A DNA stretch of 64,000 nucleotides from an uncultured Oscillospiraceae bacterium (GTDB lineage Bacteria > Bacillota > Clostridia > Oscillospirales > Ruminococcaceae). Under the pieces are notes generated by a model. The model was not told the DNA's origin, did no database searches, and saw only the letters and a list, made by a program, of their open reading frames with translations. How positions within the stretch are numbered: position 1 is the stretch's first letter; each line of letters opens with the position of its first letter. Positions 42,123 to 51,698 of the stretch are shown here, one piece after another. The stretch is from NCBI GenBank assembly GCA_934446565.1, contig CAKSEO010000001.1, forward strand, positions 35,586-99,585, read 5' to 3'. The position numbers were made by a program, and so were the translations under genes.

Positions 42123-42821
42123 ATGTCTGATAACGAGAATCTGGAAGATAAGTCCGGTGCTGAAACGCCGGAGGAAAGCGATAACAGGCAGGTTGACCAT
42201 CGTCCGCTGGTCGAAAAGGCTGCGGAGGTCGCTTCTGACATTGAAAAGGCTGCGTACAAGCCTTTCGCGGGTGCGCTTGACTGGGTCGGAAGCCTGGTTT
42301 ACGCCGTGCTTGCAATGCTGCTGCTGAATCTGTTCGTGTTCAGGTCGATAACCGTTGACGGCGAGTCGATGATGAATACATTGCAGAATAACGACAGGGT
42401 GCTTTCCACTAACCTCTTCTATACCCCCGCCAGGGGCGATATCGTTGTGCTCGAGGCTGACCGTATACCTAATCAAGCTACGAGAAATTACGGCGAGCCT
42501 ATAATCAAGCGTGTTATCGCGCTTGAGGGCGACACTATCAAGTTTGATTTCGAGAACGGACAGGTGTTCCTCAAAAAAGCAGGCGAGAGTGATTTCGAAC
42601 TGCTGGACGAGGATTACATTGCGGCTCCGACTGTTGCGAAGCTTGACAGGCATTCCGGCGAGGAACATATCGTTCCGGAGCACTGTGTGTTCGTCATGGG
42701 CGATAATCGTAACCGCTCGCTTGACAGCCGCAGCCTTATGCTCGGAGATGTTGACACAGATTTGATCATGGGCAGGGCATTCGTGCGCCTGTTCCCGATA
42801 AATAACTTTACATGGCTATAA
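42123..42821 (+). CDS. lepB: Signal peptidase I
   Basis: Removes signal peptides from exported proteins at the outer membrane face. It has 232 residues. An acidic cytoplasmic start of about 50 residues leads to one membrane helix (LVYAVLAMLLLNLFVF). The catalytic serine is S82 in DGESMMNTL and the lysine is K129 in IIKRVIAL; MGDNRNRSLDSR is the late family motif. The binding site is weak (AAAGAG). It overlaps rbgA by ten bases. Confidence 0.94.
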   Translation: MSDNENLEDKSGAETPEESDNRQVDHRPLVEKAAEVASDIEKAAYKPFAGALDWVGSLVYAVLAMLLLNLFVFRSITVDGESMMNTLQNNDRVLSTNLFYTPARGDIVVLEADRIPNQATRNYGEPIIKRVIALEGDTIKFDFENGQVFLKKAGESDFELLDEDYIAAPTVAKLDRHSGEEHIVPEHCVFVMGDNRNRSLDSRSLMLGDVDTDLIMGRAFVRLFPINNFTWL

Positions 42822-43666
42822 ATGATGTAGGAAATATCCAGTGGTTCCCGGGGCATATGACCAAGACGAAACGTCTCATCGAGGCGGATCTGAAGATGGT
42901 TGACGCGGTCGTGGAGATCACGGACGCAAGGATCCCGGAAAGCAGCAGAAATCCTATACTGGATGATCTGGTAAAGGATAAGCCTCGCATTATTCTGATG
43001 AACAAATGCGACTACGCCGACGAAAACGCTACGCGGCTCTGGAAGCAGTACTACGAGAAGCGCGGCATCCGCGTGCTCACCTGTGACTGCCGCAGCGGAA
43101 AGGGCTTGAACCGTTTCCTTCCGGAGGTCAAGACGCTTTTGGCTGATCTCATCGAGCGCCGCAAGAAGCGCGGAATGATCGGCAAGGCGCTCAGACTGAT
43201 GGTGGTAGGTATCCCGAACGTTGGAAAAAGCTCGTTCATCAACAGAATGGCAAAAACCAAAAAAACAAAGGTCGGCGATAAACCGGGTGTGACCCGCGGA
43301 AAGCAGTGGGTGTCCATTGATAAGGATGTCGAGCTGCTTGATATGCCGGGTATACTCTGGCCGAAGTTCGATGACCAGACTGCGGCGCAGCGGCTTGCTT
43401 TCACCGGAGCGATAAAAGACGATGTTATGGATACCGAGGCGCTTGCAAGGGCTCTTGGAGACGCTCTCAAGGAAAAGTACCCTGAGCTGCTGAACGCTCG
43501 TTATAAGCTGTCCGGCGACCCGGATATCCTGACGGATATCGCTAAGGCGCGCGGAATGCTCGTATCTGGAGGTGTTCCGGATACTGAACGTGCTGCGGCG
43601 ACATTCCTGGATGAATACAGAGGTGGACGAATTGGCAGGATCACCCTCGAACTTCCGGCAAAGTGA
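42812..43666 (+). CDS. rbgA: Ribosome biogenesis GTPase RbgA (YlqF)
   Basis: A circularly permuted GTPase needed for late 50S assembly. It has 284 residues. Entry IQWFPGHMTKTKR is diagnostic. G4 (NKCD, about residue 68) comes before G1 (GIPNVGKSSF), which is followed by DKPGVTRGKQW and G3 (DMPG). It begins inside lepB and its last 35 bases overlap rnhB, in the conserved order lepB-rbgA-rnhB. Confidence 0.96.
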   Translation: MAINDVGNIQWFPGHMTKTKRLIEADLKMVDAVVEITDARIPESSRNPILDDLVKDKPRIILMNKCDYADENATRLWKQYYEKRGIRVLTCDCRSGKGLNRFLPEVKTLLADLIERRKKRGMIGKALRLMVVGIPNVGKSSFINRMAKTKKTKVGDKPGVTRGKQWVSIDKDVELLDMPGILWPKFDDQTAAQRLAFTGAIKDDVMDTEALARALGDALKEKYPELLNARYKLSGDPDILTDIAKARGMLVSGGVPDTERAAATFLDEYRGGRIGRITLELPAK

Positions 43667-44318
43667 GCCGGAACAGCTTACTTTGCTTGGCGTGGAAAAC
43701 GAGCCTGATCTGTTCGGCTTTGACAGCGGGATCAGGTCAGAGTACGGCGCTGTGTGCGGCATCGACGAGGCTGGAAGGGGTCCGCTTGCTGGTGCTGTTT
43801 TTGCGGCGGCGGTCATATTTGACGAGGGCGTTGTTATCGACGGTATAAACGACAGCAAAAAACTGACCGAAAAGAAGCGTGAGGCGCTGTTTGACGAGAT
43901 AATCTCCAAAGCGCGTGCTTACTGTATTGCGAGCGCGTCAGTTGAGGAGATAGAACGGCTGAACATACTCCAGGCGGATTTCCTGGCGATGGAGAGGGCT
44001 TATAAAGGGCTCGGGGTCCCAGCCGGGATAGTTCTTGTTGATGGTAATCAGCTCCCGTCGCTTGACGTCACGATGCGCTATGTTATAAAAGGCGACGCGA
44101 AGTCGGCAAGCATTGCGGCGGCGTCGATACTAGCCAAAGTCTCCAGGGACAGATATATGAAGCAGATGGCGGAGAAATATCCGCAATATGGCTTTGAAAA
44201 GCACAAGGGTTATGGTACCAAGGCGCATTACGCTGCGGTTGACGAGTTCGGCTTGTGCGAAATACACAGGAAGTCTTTTTTTAAAAAGTACTTCGAAAAG
44301 CGTGAGACTCATGGATAA
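43632..44318 (+). CDS. rnhB: Ribonuclease HII
   Basis: Cleaves RNA in RNA-DNA hybrids, including single ribonucleotides. Conserved acidic sites lie in CGIDEAGRGPLAGAVFAAAV and DSKKLTEKKRE; VDGNQLP gives the next aspartate, and KGDAKSASIAAASILAKVSRD cut here to KSASIAAASILAKV completes the family pattern. AGAGGTGG (43620-43627) places the start at TTG 43632, giving 228 residues; a GTG at 43623 is in frame but lies in that site. The first 40 residues before the catalytic domain are variable. Confidence 0.94.
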   Translation: MAGSPSNFRQSEPEQLTLLGVENEPDLFGFDSGIRSEYGAVCGIDEAGRGPLAGAVFAAAVIFDEGVVIDGINDSKKLTEKKREALFDEIISKARAYCIASASVEEIERLNILQADFLAMERAYKGLGVPAGIVLVDGNQLPSLDVTMRYVIKGDAKSASIAAASILAKVSRDRYMKQMAEKYPQYGFEKHKGYGTKAHYAAVDEFGLCEIHRKSFFKKYFEKRETHG

Positions 44319-44703
44319 GCGCGAAAATCAGGCAAAGGGCAAGCTGGGCGAGGACGCTGTTTGCGCCTTGCTTCAGCAGCGCGGTCATGAGATACTTGCG
44401 CGTAATTTCCACAAACGATGCGGGGAGGTCGATGTGATCTCGAAATGCGGTGGGTTTGTGGTTTTTACAGAGGTCAAGGCACGGAAACGCGGCAGCATGA
44501 TATCCGGACTTGAAGCGGTTGATCGCCGAAAGCAGGTCAAGATCATCCTGACAGCGGATCAGTGGCTTACTGATAACGATACCGGGCTACAGCCGAGGTA
44601 CGACATCGCCGAGGTAACGCTTGCAGGGGAGCCTCCAAGAGTGGTGGATATCCGCATATTCGAGGACGCTTTCACCGCCGACGGCGTTTACACGGTCAAT
44701 TAG
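44311..44703 (+). CDS. YraN family endonuclease-like protein (UPF0102)
   Basis: A 130-residue protein of the restriction-endonuclease-like fold. KGKLGEDAVCALLQQRGHEILARNFH and GEVDVISKCGGFVVFTEVKARK show the E-x-D-x-V-K type catalytic arrangement of the family. Cellular role not settled. The ATG at 44311 overlaps the rnhB end by eight bases; rnhB-yraN is a common pair. Confidence 0.92.
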   Translation: MDKRENQAKGKLGEDAVCALLQQRGHEILARNFHKRCGEVDVISKCGGFVVFTEVKARKRGSMISGLEAVDRRKQVKIILTADQWLTDNDTGLQPRYDIAEVTLAGEPPRVVDIRIFEDAFTADGVYTVN

Positions 44704-44734
44704 CAGAAAATCAGTCTATGAAAGGACGATAACA

Positions 44735-46225
44735 ATGAATTACAGAAGCACCAGAAACTCTGCCCTGAATGTGACCAGCGCTCATGCTATCACCAAGGGT
44801 CTCTCTGACGAGGGAGGTCTGTATGTTCCTGAGAGCATTCCTCAGCTCAGCAAGGATGAGATACTTGCTATGTGCGACATGAGCTATGCTGACAGGGCTT
44901 TCGAGGTTTTCAGCCGACTGCTGACAGACTTCACAGCTGACGAGATACGTCACTGCGTTGACTCTGCTTACAACGACAAGAACTTTGATTCCAACAACAT
45001 TGCAGAGCTCGCTAAGCTCATCCCCGGCACATATGTGCTTGAGCTTTGGCACGGTCCTACCTGCGCGTTCAAGGATATGGCACTCCAGATTCTGCCTTAC
45101 CTGCTGACTACTTCTGCAAAGAAGACTGTTGACGGCAAGCAGATCGCTATCCTTGTTGCCACCTCTGGCGATACCGGCAAGGCCGCTCTCGAGGGATTCA
45201 AGGATGTTGACGGTACAAGCATTTCCGTTTTCTATCCCGAGGATGGCGTCAGCAAGATGCAGAAGCGTCAGATGACCACCCAGGAGGGTAAGAATGTCAA
45301 CGTTTGCGCTGTAAAGGGCAACTTCGACGACTGCCAGAACGGCGTAAAGGCTATTTTCACTGACAAGGCTATCGCCGACAGACTTGCGAAGAACAACATC
45401 CTGCTGTCAAGCGCTAACTCCATCAACTGGGGCAGACTTGCACCGCAGATAGTTTATTATGTTTCTACTTATGCTGAGCTGCTCAAAAATAAGGAGATCG
45501 AATACGGCGAGAAGATCAACGTAGTCGTTCCTACCGGCAACTTTGGCAATATCCTTGCGGCTTACTATGCAAAGCTGATGGGAATTCCGGTAAACAAGCT
45601 CATCTGCGCTTCCAACAGCAACAATGTACTGACTGATTTCATCAACACAGGTGTTTACGACAGAAACAGAAAGTTCTTCACAACTGTTTCCCCGTCTATG
45701 GATATTCTGATATCCTCTAACCTGGAGCGTCTGCTGTATCACCTCTCCGGCAACAACGACGCCGTTATCAACGACTGGTTCGGCAAGCTCAAGACCGACG
45801 GCAAGTATGAGATATCCGCTGATGTCAAGGAGAAGGTGAGCGAACTGTTCTGGGCTGGCTGCTGCAACGATGATGAGACTAAGGCAGAGATCAAGTCTAC
45901 GTTTGAAAATTACAACTACCTGCTCGACACTCATACAGCTGTCGCTGTCAAGGTTTACGAAGATTACAAGAAGGCTACCGGCGACAATACCAAGACCGTT
46001 ATCGCTTCCACCGCTAATCCGTATAAGTTCAGCGGCGCTGTTTACGAGGCTGTTGGCGGTACTCCCGTCGAGGACGAGTGGCAGAATATCGCAGAACTCG
46101 AATCCAAGACCGGTACAAAGATGCCCGCTCCGCTTGCTGCTACAAAGAACAAGGAGATCCGCTTCACGGGTTCTGTTGAAAAGCAGGAGATGCCCGAGGT
46201 GGTTTGCAGCTTCCTGAAGTCCTGA
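44735..46225 (+). CDS. thrC: Threonine synthase
   Basis: A PLP enzyme converting O-phospho-homoserine to threonine, 496 residues. NYRSTRNSALNVTSAHAI is the usual N-terminus of this class (long ThrC). The Schiff-base lysine is K113 in CAFKDMALQ; VATSGDTGKAALEGF is the phosphate-binding loop; PTGNFGNILAAYYAK follows. AAAGGA precedes the ATG at 44735. No other threonine gene is adjacent. Confidence 0.95.
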   Translation: MNYRSTRNSALNVTSAHAITKGLSDEGGLYVPESIPQLSKDEILAMCDMSYADRAFEVFSRLLTDFTADEIRHCVDSAYNDKNFDSNNIAELAKLIPGTYVLELWHGPTCAFKDMALQILPYLLTTSAKKTVDGKQIAILVATSGDTGKAALEGFKDVDGTSISVFYPEDGVSKMQKRQMTTQEGKNVNVCAVKGNFDDCQNGVKAIFTDKAIADRLAKNNILLSSANSINWGRLAPQIVYYVSTYAELLKNKEIEYGEKINVVVPTGNFGNILAAYYAKLMGIPVNKLICASNSNNVLTDFINTGVYDRNRKFFTTVSPSMDILISSNLERLLYHLSGNNDAVINDWFGKLKTDGKYEISADVKEKVSELFWAGCCNDDETKAEIKSTFENYNYLLDTHTAVAVKVYEDYKKATGDNTKTVIASTANPYKFSGAVYEAVGGTPVEDEWQNIAELESKTGTKMPAPLAATKNKEIRFTGSVEKQEMPEVVCSFLKS

Positions 46226-46247
46226 TTGTCCTGATCGGAGGCTGACA

Positions 46248-46940
46248 TTGCTTTATACAATAGGCGACCTTCATTTATCTCTCGGCACAGACAAGCCTAT
46301 GGATATTTTCCCGGGATGGGGAAACCACGTTGAAAAGATCGAAGCGAACTGGAACAGCAAGATCACTGACGATGATACAGTGGTACTGCTGGGCGACCAT
46401 TCCTGGGCGCTGAAACTGGAGGAGAGCTACAAGGATCTCGAGTTCATCCACTCGAAACTGCGTGGTCAGAAAATTTTCGTCAAGGGCAACCATGATTTGT
46501 GGTGGTCAACGATGAATAAGATCACCAAGTTCGTTGATGACAATGGATTCAATTCTATACGATTTCTCTTCAATAATGCTTACCTGGTCGAGGGAATGTC
46601 GATTTGCGGCACCAGAGGATGGATAAGCGAGAACGGCGAGAAGCCGGATATGAAGGTGCTGCTTCGCGAGGCAGGTCGTCTTGAGGCGTCCCTGAAGGAG
46701 GGCGTCAGGCTCGGCGGCGAGCTTGTGGCTTTTATACATTATCCGCCGATCTACCGCTCGGAGGAAAACGTTTATCTGACCGATGTGCTCCAGCGCTACG
46801 GCGTGAAGCGGTGTTACTATGCGCATCTTCACGGTCCGAGCATAAAGGGTTCTATAAACGGCGTCAGAAATGGAATAGATTACCGTCTGGTTTCCGCCGA
46901 CGGTGTGGGTTTCGACCCAGTCTTAATTGACCGCAAATAA
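46248..46940 (+). CDS. Calcineurin-like metallophosphoesterase
   Basis: A 230-residue cytoplasmic phosphoesterase. Metal ligands lie in GDLHLS, VVLLGDHSW, KGNHDLWW, and the histidines of AFIHYPP and YYAHLHGPS. It belongs to the group often called YkuE/UDP-diacylglucosamine-like phosphatase or serine/threonine phosphoesterase; the substrate cannot be told. The start is TTG 46248, seven bases after CGGAGG. Confidence 0.9.
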   Translation: MLYTIGDLHLSLGTDKPMDIFPGWGNHVEKIEANWNSKITDDDTVVLLGDHSWALKLEESYKDLEFIHSKLRGQKIFVKGNHDLWWSTMNKITKFVDDNGFNSIRFLFNNAYLVEGMSICGTRGWISENGEKPDMKVLLREAGRLEASLKEGVRLGGELVAFIHYPPIYRSEENVYLTDVLQRYGVKRCYYAHLHGPSIKGSINGVRNGIDYRLVSADGVGFDPVLIDRK

Positions 46941-46988
46941 TGCGGAACTGAAAATACGTCCACTTGGACAAGGAAGGAATATAACAAC

Positions 46989-48272
46989 ATGGAAATCATT
47001 TCCCAGAACAACACAGCGACTAATACTACAGCTATCGAGTTCTCTTTCTCCGCAGAGGAGTTTGAGAATGCTATCTCCGCAGCTTACAACAAGAGAAAGA
47101 AGAGCATCACCGTTCCCGGTTTCCGTAAGGGCAAGGCTCCCCGCAAGGTCATCGAGGCACAGTACGGCGAGAGTGTTTTCTTTGAGGACGCTGTAAACAG
47201 CCTTTACAATCAGAATATCGCTGCTGTCGTTGAAAAGACCGGTCTTGACGTTGTTGACGTTGAGAACACCGAGGTCGTTGACGTAAACAAGGAGACTGGC
47301 GTTAAGTTCAAGGCTGACATCATCACAAAGCCTGTCGTAGAAATTTCCGATTATAAGGGATTAGAAGTTAAGAAAACGACCAAGACTGTAGATGACGCCG
47401 CAGTTGACGCTGAGATCGAAAAGGTTCGCAACAGAAACGCTAGAAGCATCTCCGTTGAGGACAGAGCTGCTCAGATCGGCGATACCGCTGTTATCGACTT
47501 CGAGGGCTTCCTTGATGGCGTAGCTTTCGAGGGCGGAAAGGGCGAGAAGTTCCCGCTGGAGCTCGGTTCCGGTTCCTTTATCCCCGGTTTCGAGGAGCAG
47601 GTTGCTGGCAAGAACATTGGCGAGGATTTCGACGTTAACGTTACATTCCCTGAGCACTATCAGGCTGAGAATCTCGCAGGCAAGCCCGCTGTATTCAAGT
47701 GCAAGCTGCACGAGATCAAGGGCAAGGAGCTTCCGAATGTTGACGATGAGTTCGTTAAGGACGTAAGCGAGTTCGATACCCTCGACGAGTACAAGGCTGA
47801 CATCAAGACCAAGCTCGAGAAGTCCGCTGCTGACGAGGCTGCTACCAACCTCGACAACGCTCTCGTTGACGCTGTTATCGGCAAGATGAAGGCTGAGGTT
47901 CCGCAGGTTATGTATCAGCGCCGTATCGACGACATCGCTCGCGAGTGGAGTGCTAGAAACCGCATCAGCATTGAGGATTACCTCAAGTACACTGGCGTTA
48001 CCATGGATCAGTTCAGAGCTAACTTCACTGAGGTAGCTAAGCGTCAGGTTGACCTGCGCCTTGCACTTGAGAAGATCGCAGAGCTCGAGAACATCACCGT
48101 TTCCGACGAGGATGTTGAGAAGGAATACGCTGATATGGCTGAGCAGTACAAGATGGACGCTGACAAGATCAAGGCTGCCGTTCCTGCTGACGCTATCAAG
48201 AACGACCTCAAGATCGAGAAGGCTCTCGACCTCGTTCGCGATTCCGCTAAGATCGAGGAAGTAACTGAGTAA
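46989..48272 (+). CDS. tig: Trigger factor
   Basis: Ribosome-bound chaperone and peptidyl-prolyl isomerase, 427 residues. The ribosome-docking motif is [13 protein letters not shown] (GFRxGxxP) in the N domain. The FKBP domain lies around [15 protein letters not shown] to [15 protein letters not shown], and the C-terminal helical arms follow. It precedes clpP and clpX, the classic order. Confidence 0.97.
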   Translation: MEIISQNNTATNTTAIEFSFSAEEFENAISAAYNKRKKSITVPGFRKGKAPRKVIEAQYGESVFFEDAVNSLYNQNIAAVVEKTGLDVVDVENTEVVDVNKETGVKFKADIITKPVVEISDYKGLEVKKTTKTVDDAAVDAEIEKVRNRNARSISVEDRAAQIGDTAVIDFEGFLDGVAFEGGKGEKFPLELGSGSFIPGFEEQVAGKNIGEDFDVNVTFPEHYQAENLAGKPAVFKCKLHEIKGKELPNVDDEFVKDVSEFDTLDEYKADIKTKLEKSAADEAATNLDNALVDAVIGKMKAEVPQVMYQRRIDDIAREWSARNRISIEDYLKYTGVTMDQFRANFTEVAKRQVDLRLALEKIAELENITVSDEDVEKEYADMAEQYKMDADKIKAAVPADAIKNDLKIEKALDLVRDSAKIEEVTE

Positions 48273-48373
48273 TCACGGCAATACGATGGCTGTCTGGGCG
48301 GCTTCGCACAGACAGCTTGCGTATCTTTATGGAAATGGCATATTGCAGCCGCGTAAGCGGGGAAAGGAGCTTT

Positions 48374-48976
48374 ATGGCTTATATTCCTTATGTAGTAGAG
48401 CAGAGCAACCACGGAGAGCGTTCCTACGATATCTTCTCCAGGCTTCTCAATGACCGTATCATTCTTCTGCATGATCAGGTCAATTCCGCGACAGCAAGCG
48501 TTGTAGTCGCACAGCTCCTCTATCTTGAGGGGCAGGATCCGGATAAGGATATCTATCTGTATATCAACAGCCCCGGAGGTTCTGTTTCCGACGGAATGGC
48601 GATATACGACACCATGCAGTACATCAAGTGCGATGTTTCCACTATTTGCACTGGCATGGCTGCTTCGATGGGCGCTTTCCTGCTTTCTTCTGGTGCAAAG
48701 GGCAAGCGTATTGCGCTCCCCAACAGTGAAATTATGATCCACCAGCCGCTCATTTCCGGCAGCGGTCTTTCCGGTCAGGTTACTGACATCATGATCCACT
48801 CTAACTACCTCCAGAGGACAAAGGAACGTCTGAACCGCATTCTCAGTGACAATACCGGCAAGGATTATGATACCATCTGCCGCGACACCGAGCGTGATAA
48901 TTTCATGTCCGCTGACGAGGCTCTGGAATACGGTCTCATCGACAAGGTCTACAGAAACAGAGCGGATATCAAGTAA
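48374..48976 (+). CDS. clpP: ATP-dependent Clp protease proteolytic subunit
   Basis: The serine protease core of ClpXP and of the ClpC/E-type complexes. It has 200 residues from the ATG at 48374 behind AAAGGAG; the frame is open from 48317 without a binding site. Catalytic S98 is in [12 protein letters not shown]123 in IMIHQPL, and the Asp follows near residue 170 in [22 protein letters not shown] and EYGLIDKVY are typical. A hairpin GCTGTCTG/CAGACAGC (48289-48316) precedes the gene. Confidence 0.97.
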   Translation: MAYIPYVVEQSNHGERSYDIFSRLLNDRIILLHDQVNSATASVVVAQLLYLEGQDPDKDIYLYINSPGGSVSDGMAIYDTMQYIKCDVSTICTGMAASMGAFLLSSGAKGKRIALPNSEIMIHQPLISGSGLSGQVTDIMIHSNYLQRTKERLNRILSDNTGKDYDTICRDTERDNFMSADEALEYGLIDKVYRNRADIK

Positions 48977-49046
48977 TTGAACACAGAATGCCCCGGAGGG
49001 CTGGCGCTTTCCGGGTGCTTCGCTATTTGAGAGGAATACAGATATT

Positions 49047-50339
49047 ATGATGGTTTGCTCCTTTTGCGGAAAGAGCGAGGATAAGGTTCGCAGGATACTT
49101 TACGGTGGTCTTGGCGAAAAATCCGTTATCTGCAACGAGTGCGTGCTCGCTTCCTACAACATGCTTGTGGAAAGCGGCGACATCAAGCCCGGACGCGTTC
49201 CGTCGGCTGTGTCCGACAGCAAGTCCGACTTCATCTCCAGCGGCAGCGAGCTTATGAAGCCCGAGGAGATCAAGGCTTATCTCGATCAGTACATCATCGG
49301 ACAGGATGAGGCAAAGAAGATTCTCAGCGTGTCCGTTTACAACCACTACAAGAGAACTTTCCTCAATGATGAGGAAGCCGACGACGAGGTGGAGCTCCAG
49401 AAGTCAAATGTGCTTCTGCTTGGTCCTACCGGCGTTGGTAAGACTATGCTGGCTCAGTCGCTGGCGAAGCTGCTGAACGTTCCGTTTGCAATTGCGGACG
49501 CTACGACGCTGACCCAGGCGGGCTACGTCGGCGAGGACGTTGAAAACGTTCTGCTCCGTCTTATCCAGGCGGCTGACTACGACATAGAGGCTGCCGAGCG
49601 CGGCATAATCTATATCGACGAGATTGACAAGATCTCCAGACGCAGCGAGAACACCTCCATCACCCGCGATGTAAGCGGCGAGGGCGTTCAGCAGGCGCTG
49701 CTGAAGATCGTCGAGGGTACGATTTCGAACGTACCTCCACAGGGCGGAAGAAAGCACCCTCACCAGGAGTTCATTCAGATCAACACCAAGAACATACTGT
49801 TCATTTGCGGCGGTGCGTTCGAGGGCCTTGAGAAGATGATAGCTTCCAGAGTTTCCAGCTCTGCGATGGGCTTCGGCGCGGAGGTAGCCTCCAAGAAGGA
49901 AAAGGAGAGCTACAAGATACTCCACCAGGTGAGCCAGGAGGATCTCGTGAAGTTCGGTATCATCCCTGAGCTTATCGGTCGTCTGCCGGTCGTTACCGTG
50001 CTTGACGCGCTTGACGAGGACGCACTGGTGCGTATCCTCGACGAGCCGAAGAACGCGCTCATCAAGCAGTACAAGTACCTGTTCAACGCCGACAACATCG
50101 ACCTTGAGTTCGACCAGGACGCTCTGCGCGCCATCGCGAAGAAGTCCATCGAGCGCAACACGGGTGCGAGAGGACTGCGCTCGATCGTTGAAGCTACTCT
50201 GCGCGATATTATGTTCACCGCGCCGAGCGACGAAACGATAAGCAAGATAACGATAACCGCCGACTGCGTTAACGGCACAGGCGAGCCCGTTATCGAACAC
50301 GACAGAAAAAAGCCTGCAAAGAAAGCGGCAAAGAACTGA
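49047..50339 (+). CDS. clpX: ATP-dependent Clp protease ATP-binding subunit ClpX
   Basis: The unfoldase of ClpXP, 430 residues. The N-terminal zinc domain has [13 protein letters not shown] and CNECV. Walker A is [14 protein letters not shown], Walker B YIDEIDKI, followed by [18 protein letters not shown] split as [13 protein letters not shown], and [10 protein letters not shown] contains the ClpP-docking GF loop. Sensor 2 lies in [14 protein letters not shown] terminator follows. Confidence 0.97.
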   Translation: MMVCSFCGKSEDKVRRILYGGLGEKSVICNECVLASYNMLVESGDIKPGRVPSAVSDSKSDFISSGSELMKPEEIKAYLDQYIIGQDEAKKILSVSVYNHYKRTFLNDEEADDEVELQKSNVLLLGPTGVGKTMLAQSLAKLLNVPFAIADATTLTQAGYVGEDVENVLLRLIQAADYDIEAAERGIIYIDEIDKISRRSENTSITRDVSGEGVQQALLKIVEGTISNVPPQGGRKHPHQEFIQINTKNILFICGGAFEGLEKMIASRVSSSAMGFGAEVASKKEKESYKILHQVSQEDLVKFGIIPELIGRLPVVTVLDALDEDALVRILDEPKNALIKQYKYLFNADNIDLEFDQDALRAIAKKSIERNTGARGLRSIVEATLRDIMFTAPSDETISKITITADCVNGTGEPVIEHDRKKPAKKAAKN

Positions 50340-50345
50340 CGAACA

Positions 50346-50374
50346 AACGGCAGGCATTATGTCTGCCGTTTTTT
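50346..50374 (+). terminator. Terminator after clpX
   Basis: AACGGCAG (50346-50353) pairs with CTGCCGTT (50363-50370), followed by TTTT. Confidence 0.9.
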
Positions 50375-50390
50375 GTATCCAGGAGGAAAC

Positions 50391-50708
50391 ATGTCGGAAA
50401 AATCGGTTTTTGAGCGAATTTATGACGTTGTGCGGAGGATTCCCTGCGGTAAGGTCGCGACCTACGGTCAGATTGCCATGCTCGCCGGGAATCCGCGCTG
50501 GGCGAGGGCGGTCGGCTACGCGCTGCACGCGAATCCGGAGCCGGGGGTGATTCCCTGTCATCGCGTGCTGAACAGGTTAGGGAAAACCGCTCCGGCGTTC
50601 GCTTTCGGCGGCGCCGACAGGCAGGCGGAGCTTCTCAGGGCGGAGGGCGTCGTGGTTTCGGAGGATGGGTTCGTTGATCTGGTTAGGTTCCTTTGGGATG
50701 GTTTGTGA
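50391..50708 (+). CDS. MGMT-family DNA base-repair-like protein, short form
   Basis: A 105-residue protein that is only the C-terminal DNA-binding part of O6-alkylguanine-DNA alkyltransferase. IPCGKVATYGQIAMLAG and IPCHRVL are present, so the alkyl-acceptor cysteine (PCHR) is kept, unlike true alkyltransferase-like proteins where it is replaced. The N-terminal domain of Ogt is missing. Family members of this size often flag alkylated bases for other repair. CAGGAGG precedes the ATG. Confidence 0.9.
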   Translation: MSEKSVFERIYDVVRRIPCGKVATYGQIAMLAGNPRWARAVGYALHANPEPGVIPCHRVLNRLGKTAPAFAFGGADRQAELLRAEGVVVSEDGFVDLVRFLWDGL

Positions 50709-50714
50709 GGTATT

Positions 50715-51497
50715 ATGAAAAAATTCTATTGTGAAAAGTGCGGCTGTCAGCTTAAAAAGTCGGCGGCGTGCGGGAAGTGCGGCAACATTAATTACCAGCT
50801 TTCCGGCGAGTTGAAGAAGCAGAATTCGGTCAGGCTCTGGGCGAAAGTCGGCGTGCTTGCGGCAGGCGCTGTTGTTATTGCGGCTGCGGTGGTGTTTCCG
50901 GCAATGCTCGGGCAGGTGGGTTCAAAGCGGGACATAGAAGCCGCTCAGGCTTACGTTGACGCGAATTACCCCGGCGCGGTGCTGTCGGAGGAGCTGTATT
51001 CTCCGGATTTTCTCAGCGTGACCGGAGACAACGGCGCTGTTTTTTCGCTGGACGGCGTGGAGTTCACCGTGATGGCTTCCGGCGGGGAGGTCGTTTCTGA
51101 CGGCCACGATATCGCCTGCGCGATATCCGAAGCAAGGAAGAATCTGGTTGAGCCGTTTTTCGCGGATTCCCCGGCGAAAATCGAGATGAAGCATAGCTGC
51201 CTGCACCTCGAGCCGGGATACATACACGATGTGCGGCTACCGGTGGAGCAGGTCCGCTGTGTGCTGACTTTCCCGGCGGAGAAAGACGAGCAGGAGCCGT
51301 GGAAGGTCTACCCTATGTACGATTTTTACAGGGCGTGGGCTGATTCCAGGCTGGAATATTACCGCGTGGATATTCATTTCATGGATATCAGCGATAATAA
51401 GGATTACTGGTGGGCGCAGTTTTCCGACCATTATTCGGTGGGAAGCGCAGACGAATTGTCAGAACGATTTGAGTATATGGGAGGTCAATCATGGTAA
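50715..51497 (+). CDS. Zinc-ribbon membrane protein of unknown function
   Basis: A 260-residue protein. A zinc ribbon (CEKCGCQ and CGKCGNI) lies on the cytoplasmic side of one membrane helix (VGVLAAGAVVIAAAVVFPAML). The extracytoplasmic part contains VDANYPGAVLSEELYSPDF, which resembles no domain I can name. It starts six bases after the MGMT-like gene, and its last seven bases overlap the 43-residue gene that follows, so the latter two are probably expressed together. Confidence 0.7.
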   Translation: MKKFYCEKCGCQLKKSAACGKCGNINYQLSGELKKQNSVRLWAKVGVLAAGAVVIAAAVVFPAMLGQVGSKRDIEAAQAYVDANYPGAVLSEELYSPDFLSVTGDNGAVFSLDGVEFTVMASGGEVVSDGHDIACAISEARKNLVEPFFADSPAKIEMKHSCLHLEPGYIHDVRLPVEQVRCVLTFPAEKDEQEPWKVYPMYDFYRAWADSRLEYYRVDIHFMDISDNKDYWWAQFSDHYSVGSADELSERFEYMGGQSW

Positions 51498-51622
51498 AGG
51501 AAGTATTCAGGCTGATTTCAAGCGCCGCTATTCTTGCGGCGGTCATTATCGGCGTTAAGGCGGCAGACAAGTTTGTAAAGCAGCTCAAGGGTAAAAGTGA
51601 CGAGGATATAATAGATATCTGA
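51491..51622 (+). CDS. 43-residue membrane peptide
   Basis: Starts at ATG 51491, seven bases before the end of the previous gene, and stops at TGA 51620-51622. The peptide reads MVKEVFRLISSAAILAAVII, then GVKAADKFVKQLKGKSDEDIIDI: one hydrophobic segment followed by a charged tail. GGGAGGTC lies about nine bases before the ATG. The overlap with the preceding frame and the good binding site support a real coupled gene. No family known. Confidence 0.6.
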   Translation: MVKEVFRLISSAAILAAVIIGVKAADKFVKQLKGKSDEDIIDI

Positions 51623-51634
51623 GCAAACTGATTC

Positions 51635-51663
51635 TTTACAAATAAGTACAGATATGCTATAAT
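51635..51663 (+). promoter_or_regulatory. Promoter of the surface-polymer-like cluster
   Basis: TTTACA (51635-51640), 17 bases, TATAAT (51658-51663), followed by a short leader to GGAGG and the ATG at 51699. Confidence 0.8.
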
Positions 51664-51698
51664 CAAAGAAATCACAGGTGTTATTTCCGGAGGTGCCT

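Noticed and set aside
50391-50708. MGMT-like gene as a truncated pseudogene
   Set aside because: It has a good ribosome binding site, intact frame and the PCHR motif, and short forms of this family are common.
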